A DNA stretch of 21,748 nucleotides from Intoshia linei (lineage: Eukaryota; Orthonectida; Rhopaluridae), in the NCBI GenBank assembly GCA_001642005.1, contig LWCA01000630.1, forward strand, positions 1 through 21,748, given 5' to 3'. Below, one piece after another: positions 20,620 to 21,748 of the stretch (the stretch's first letter is position 1; each line of letters begins with the position of its first letter). Made by a program: the position numbers and the translations under genes. The notes beneath the pieces were generated by a model. The model did no database searches and was not told where the DNA came from. It was given only the letters and a program-made list of their open reading frames with translations.

Positions 20620-20627
20620 TACTAGTA
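20620..20627. repeat. Target-site duplication, right
   Basis: TACTAGTA directly after the right inverted repeat of the hAT element, identical to the left copy. Confidence 0.9.
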
Positions 20628-21658
20628 TATTTTATATGTAATAATATTGATACCTCTTTAATGTTGAAGTAAGTTTAATTGTAATAATGATTTACATTTA
20701 TAGATTTTATAACATTACATAATGAGACTTATTATGTATAGTTGCATCAATCCAATCGAATATTACATTTATCTATACATTTATTTTATCTGTAGCAAGA
20801 TAATCTAAATGTCAAGAGATATAATGACATAAAAGCATTTGTGCAGTCTCTAGAGCATTTTATGAAAAATTAGATTAAATAAAATGAAAATAAGCAATTT
20901 CATCATTCAGAAACTCATATTATAGAAATTCAAATAAATACTATTTTAAACATGAATATTTGTAATTGTGCAATGAACCTAAAGAAGTTAATCACATTTG
21001 GATAACACAATCATGAAATACAAAAATCTGAATTGTTTTTAATCTTGAAATTCTAAAAGCGTTAGTTTTCTCCATAGAAGCGCTCAGAGGACTGAATGAT
21101 GTTGAGAGTAATATTTATTTACCAGTGAGGGTCGTGGACAAATGGTTTGAGTCGGCCCTGCATAAAATGTGTACTGTGTACACTAGGGGTATTTTTTTTT
21201 TCTAATATAAAAATAACACATATGGAAAATGAGTGCCGCTTAATTTGCTGCAGAATGATATTAATATTTTTAATTTTTATACATTAAAACCACCGCGTCT
21301 TGAAGGTTAAAGTTTCATTTTATTATTTCTAATTTAGTATTGAAAATTTTAATAATCTAATGTTGTGTTAATTAATTCAAATAATACCAATTTTCAATTT
21401 ATCTGAATTTGTAAAACTTTTAAAAATATCAAATATGAAATGATTTCATCATTTGAAAGTTTACAAGAAATATTTTCATATTTTGTTAAATCAAACGGTA
21501 TATTAAATAAACAATTAATTAAACACAGTAGTTTCATCTGTTAGATTTTTTTGCAAATTATACAATCTGTAATTCTAAATAATAGCAATTATTTTTTTCA
21601 TTAATTTAATTGTTCATTATTGAAAATCTTGATTAACATATTCTAACTTATATAACTG
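20628..21658. other. AT-rich flank with a possible solo transposon end
   Basis: No gene is recognisable on either strand. Around 21124-21163 the sequence ends in GAGTCGGCCCTG. Its reverse complement CAGGGCCGACTC looks like the terminus of a DNA transposon, but no partner end is visible. Confidence 0.35.
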
Positions 21659-21748
21659 GCTACGCGATTTTTGTTTGTGTGTGTGACTTTATTAAAATAA
21701 CTACCACTCTTAGAATTTTTTAAAGACCACATTTCAATTACAGTTTTT
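21659..21748 (-). repeat. Partial copy of the dispersed repeat (end side)
   Basis: GGCTACGCGATTTTTGTTTG and the following GT-rich run mirror the end of 13786-14510. Weaker similarity continues to the window edge (TAACTAC, CAATTA, AGTTTTT). The rest of this copy would lie to the right of the window. Confidence 0.65.

Noticed and set aside
1-21748. CRISPR arrays, bacterial operons, ribosomal RNA
   Set aside because: No regularly spaced direct repeats, no Shine-Dalgarno-led gene strings and no rRNA-like conserved blocks; the spliced genes show the sequence is eukaryotic.

Overview
The window is very AT-rich eukaryotic DNA, roughly three quarters A+T. Its genes are split into many short exons, all on the minus strand, and are separated or invaded by transposon relics. 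A ciliary-axoneme gene (CFAP47), an arrestin-domain gene, TFIIF-alpha, and Tc1 and hAT elements point to a metazoan. Most introns are only 32-48 bp, far below the usual animal minimum. Together with the low GC this suggests a reduced, compact-intron animal lineage. I would test orthonectids or dicyemids first, but that assignment is inference and low confidence.

Layout on the minus strand, read right to left. 19349 to about 12630: the N-terminal half of an arrestin-domain protein in three exons, its first intron (6.1 kb) filled with repeats. 9732 to 8993: the last four exons of TFIIF-alpha (GTF2F1/RAP74), ending in the winged-helix domain. 8879 to 695: the first 31 exons (1402 codons) of CFAP47, which follows TFIIF-alpha by 113 bp. 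I found these exons by following a single continuous reading frame through GT-AG introns, with the CFAP47 order of conserved segments kept throughout. The longest CFAP47 introns (1656 and 715 bp) carry transposon sequence. The rest of CFAP47 is not visible in the window.

Mobile DNA. A complete 601-bp hAT derivative lies at 20019-20619, with matching 11-bp ends, a perfect 8-bp target duplication and a captured transposase C-terminus. A 310-bp palindromic MITE with a 10-11 bp target duplication (5838-6147) and an 813-bp hAT-like element (4976-5788) sit in CFAP47 intron 12. Two decayed Tc1-type transposases lie in the arrestin intron. A plus-strand transposase-like ORF of an uncharacterised family occupies 10875-12169. 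An inverted-repeat element around a tRNA-like Pol III box lies at 14933-15662. A dispersed repeat occurs at 13786-14510 and again at both ends of the window.

CFAP47 acts in motile cilia or sperm flagella, TFIIF-alpha in RNA polymerase II initiation and elongation, and arrestin-domain proteins in membrane-protein trafficking. No shared pathway is implied. The arrestin gene lacks a visible 3' half and TFIIF-alpha lacks its 5' half, and the space between them is where the 10.9-12.2 kb transposase-like insertion lies.
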